6,270 nucleotides of DNA, taken from assembly GCA_014804495.1 (NCBI GenBank), contig JAAUZS010000071.1, positions 1 to 6,270 of the forward strand. The letters run 5' to 3'. A program made the translations under genes and the position numbers. This document shows positions 5,975 to 6,270 of this stretch, in pieces. Each line of letters starts with the position of its first letter. The stretch's first letter is position 1. This DNA comes from Lachnospiraceae bacterium (GTDB lineage: Bacteria; Bacillota; Clostridia; Lachnospirales; Lachnospiraceae). Under the pieces are notes generated by a model that worked only from the letters and a program-made list of their open reading frames with translations, was not told where the DNA came from and did not search any database.

Positions 5975-6003
5975 GTGACAGCCTGACAGTAAAGTGATAT
6001 ACT
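5975..6003 (+). promoter_or_regulatory. Sigma-70-type promoter of the flotillin gene
   Basis: GTGACA (5975-5980) and TATACT (5998-6003) are each one base off consensus, with an ideal 17-base spacer. The -10 is preceded by TGA, giving an extended -10 as well. The predicted start near 6010 leaves a leader of about 40 bases. This is the best promoter in the window. Confidence 0.75.
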
Positions 6004-6049
6004 TTTTATAAGAACAAAATAAAACAAAAGAATATGGAGGTAAAAAGGT

Positions 6050-6270
6050 ATGTTGGGGTTAATCGTTGGCGCTGTCGTTGTGGTATTGATTATCATATTA
6101 TTATGTTTAGGTTATGTGAAAGCACCGCCGGATATGGCATTTATTATTTCGGGTATCAAAACAAAATCAAAGGTTGTAATCGGAAAAGCCAGTATCCGTG
6201 TTCCGTTCTTTGAGAGGCTTGATAAATTGAATCTTCGTCTGATTCCTATTGATGTAAAGACAAGTAATGC
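6050..6270 (+). CDS. Flotillin-like SPFH/band 7 protein (N-terminal part, runs off window)
   Basis: The ATG at 6050 follows GGAGG (6036-6040) by nine bases, and the frame is open to the window edge (73 codons plus two bases). The first residues, MLGLIVGAVVVVLIIILL, form a membrane anchor. Then come YVKAPPDMAFIISGI, KVVIGKASIRVPFFERLDKL and PIDVKTSNA, the characteristic start of bacterial flotillins (FloT type). Flotillins scaffold functional membrane microdomains and influence protein oligomerisation, secretion and membrane fluidity. The rest of the SPFH domain and the C-terminal coiled coil lie beyond the window. In many Firmicutes an NfeD-like gene accompanies flotillin; none is seen upstream, so it would have to be downstream if present. 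Confidence 0.88.
   Translation, partial: MLGLIVGAVVVVLIIILLCLGYVKAPPDMAFIISGIKTKSKVVIGKASIRVPFFERLDKLNLRLIPIDVKTSN

Noticed and set aside
5645..5978. Plus-strand open frames antisense to the TraX gene
   Set aside because: They mirror a clear membrane protein on the other strand and have no ribosome binding site; the hydrophobic stretches are reflections of the TraX helices.
1..6270. tRNA or rRNA genes, CRISPR array, insertion sequence, riboswitch or two-component system
   Set aside because: Looked for on both strands and not seen: no cloverleaf-like segment, no spaced repeats, no transposase or kinase motifs, and no long structured leader.

Overview
The window looks like chromosomal DNA from a low-GC Gram-positive anaerobe of the Clostridia, most likely a gut Lachnospiraceae-type bacterium. 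The evidence is AT-rich sequence, strong AGGAGG-type ribosome binding sites, extended -10 promoters (TGnTATAAT type), and the gene families present: a GH13_31 alpha-glucosidase, a BceAB-type ABC transporter, a chromosomal TraX-like membrane protein and a flotillin. The genus is an inference and cannot be fixed from this sequence.

Layout, left to right. Bases 1-66 are the tail of an unidentified plus-strand gene. A complete intracellular oligo-1,6-glucosidase-like GH13 enzyme follows (106-1749, +), closed by a hairpin terminator. The terminator runs straight into an extended -10 promoter that drives only a wreck: a nitrilase-superfamily (carbon-nitrogen hydrolase) gene reduced by at least two internal deletions to three short pieces in three frames (1832-2124, +). 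Converging on it is a two-gene minus-strand operon: an ATPase with an N-terminal XRE-type DNA-binding domain fused to a BceA-type ABC domain (3469-4545), overlapping a BceB-like 10-TM permease (2160-3479). An intergenic region with a minus-strand promoter and two small inverted repeats follows. Next comes a second degenerate plus-strand gene of unknown family (about 4652-5032) that ends at a strong hairpin. A TraX-family membrane protein (5117-5878, -) is divergent from the start of a flotillin/SPFH protein (6050 to the window edge, +). The two share an intergenic region with a promoter facing each way.

The most interesting unit is the HTH-ABC ATPase plus permease pair. Canonical Bce modules (BceRS-BceAB) sense antimicrobial peptides through a large extracellular loop of the permease and signal to a separate two-component system. 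Here the permease has the ten-helix BceB plan and FtsX-like motifs but only about 13 residues where the roughly 200-residue extracellular domain should be. No two-component system is present in the window, and the ATPase carries its own DNA-binding domain. The inference, untested, is a compact one-component version in which transporter state is coupled directly to transcription, possibly of its own promoter. The two decayed genes on either side suggest a region undergoing gene loss.
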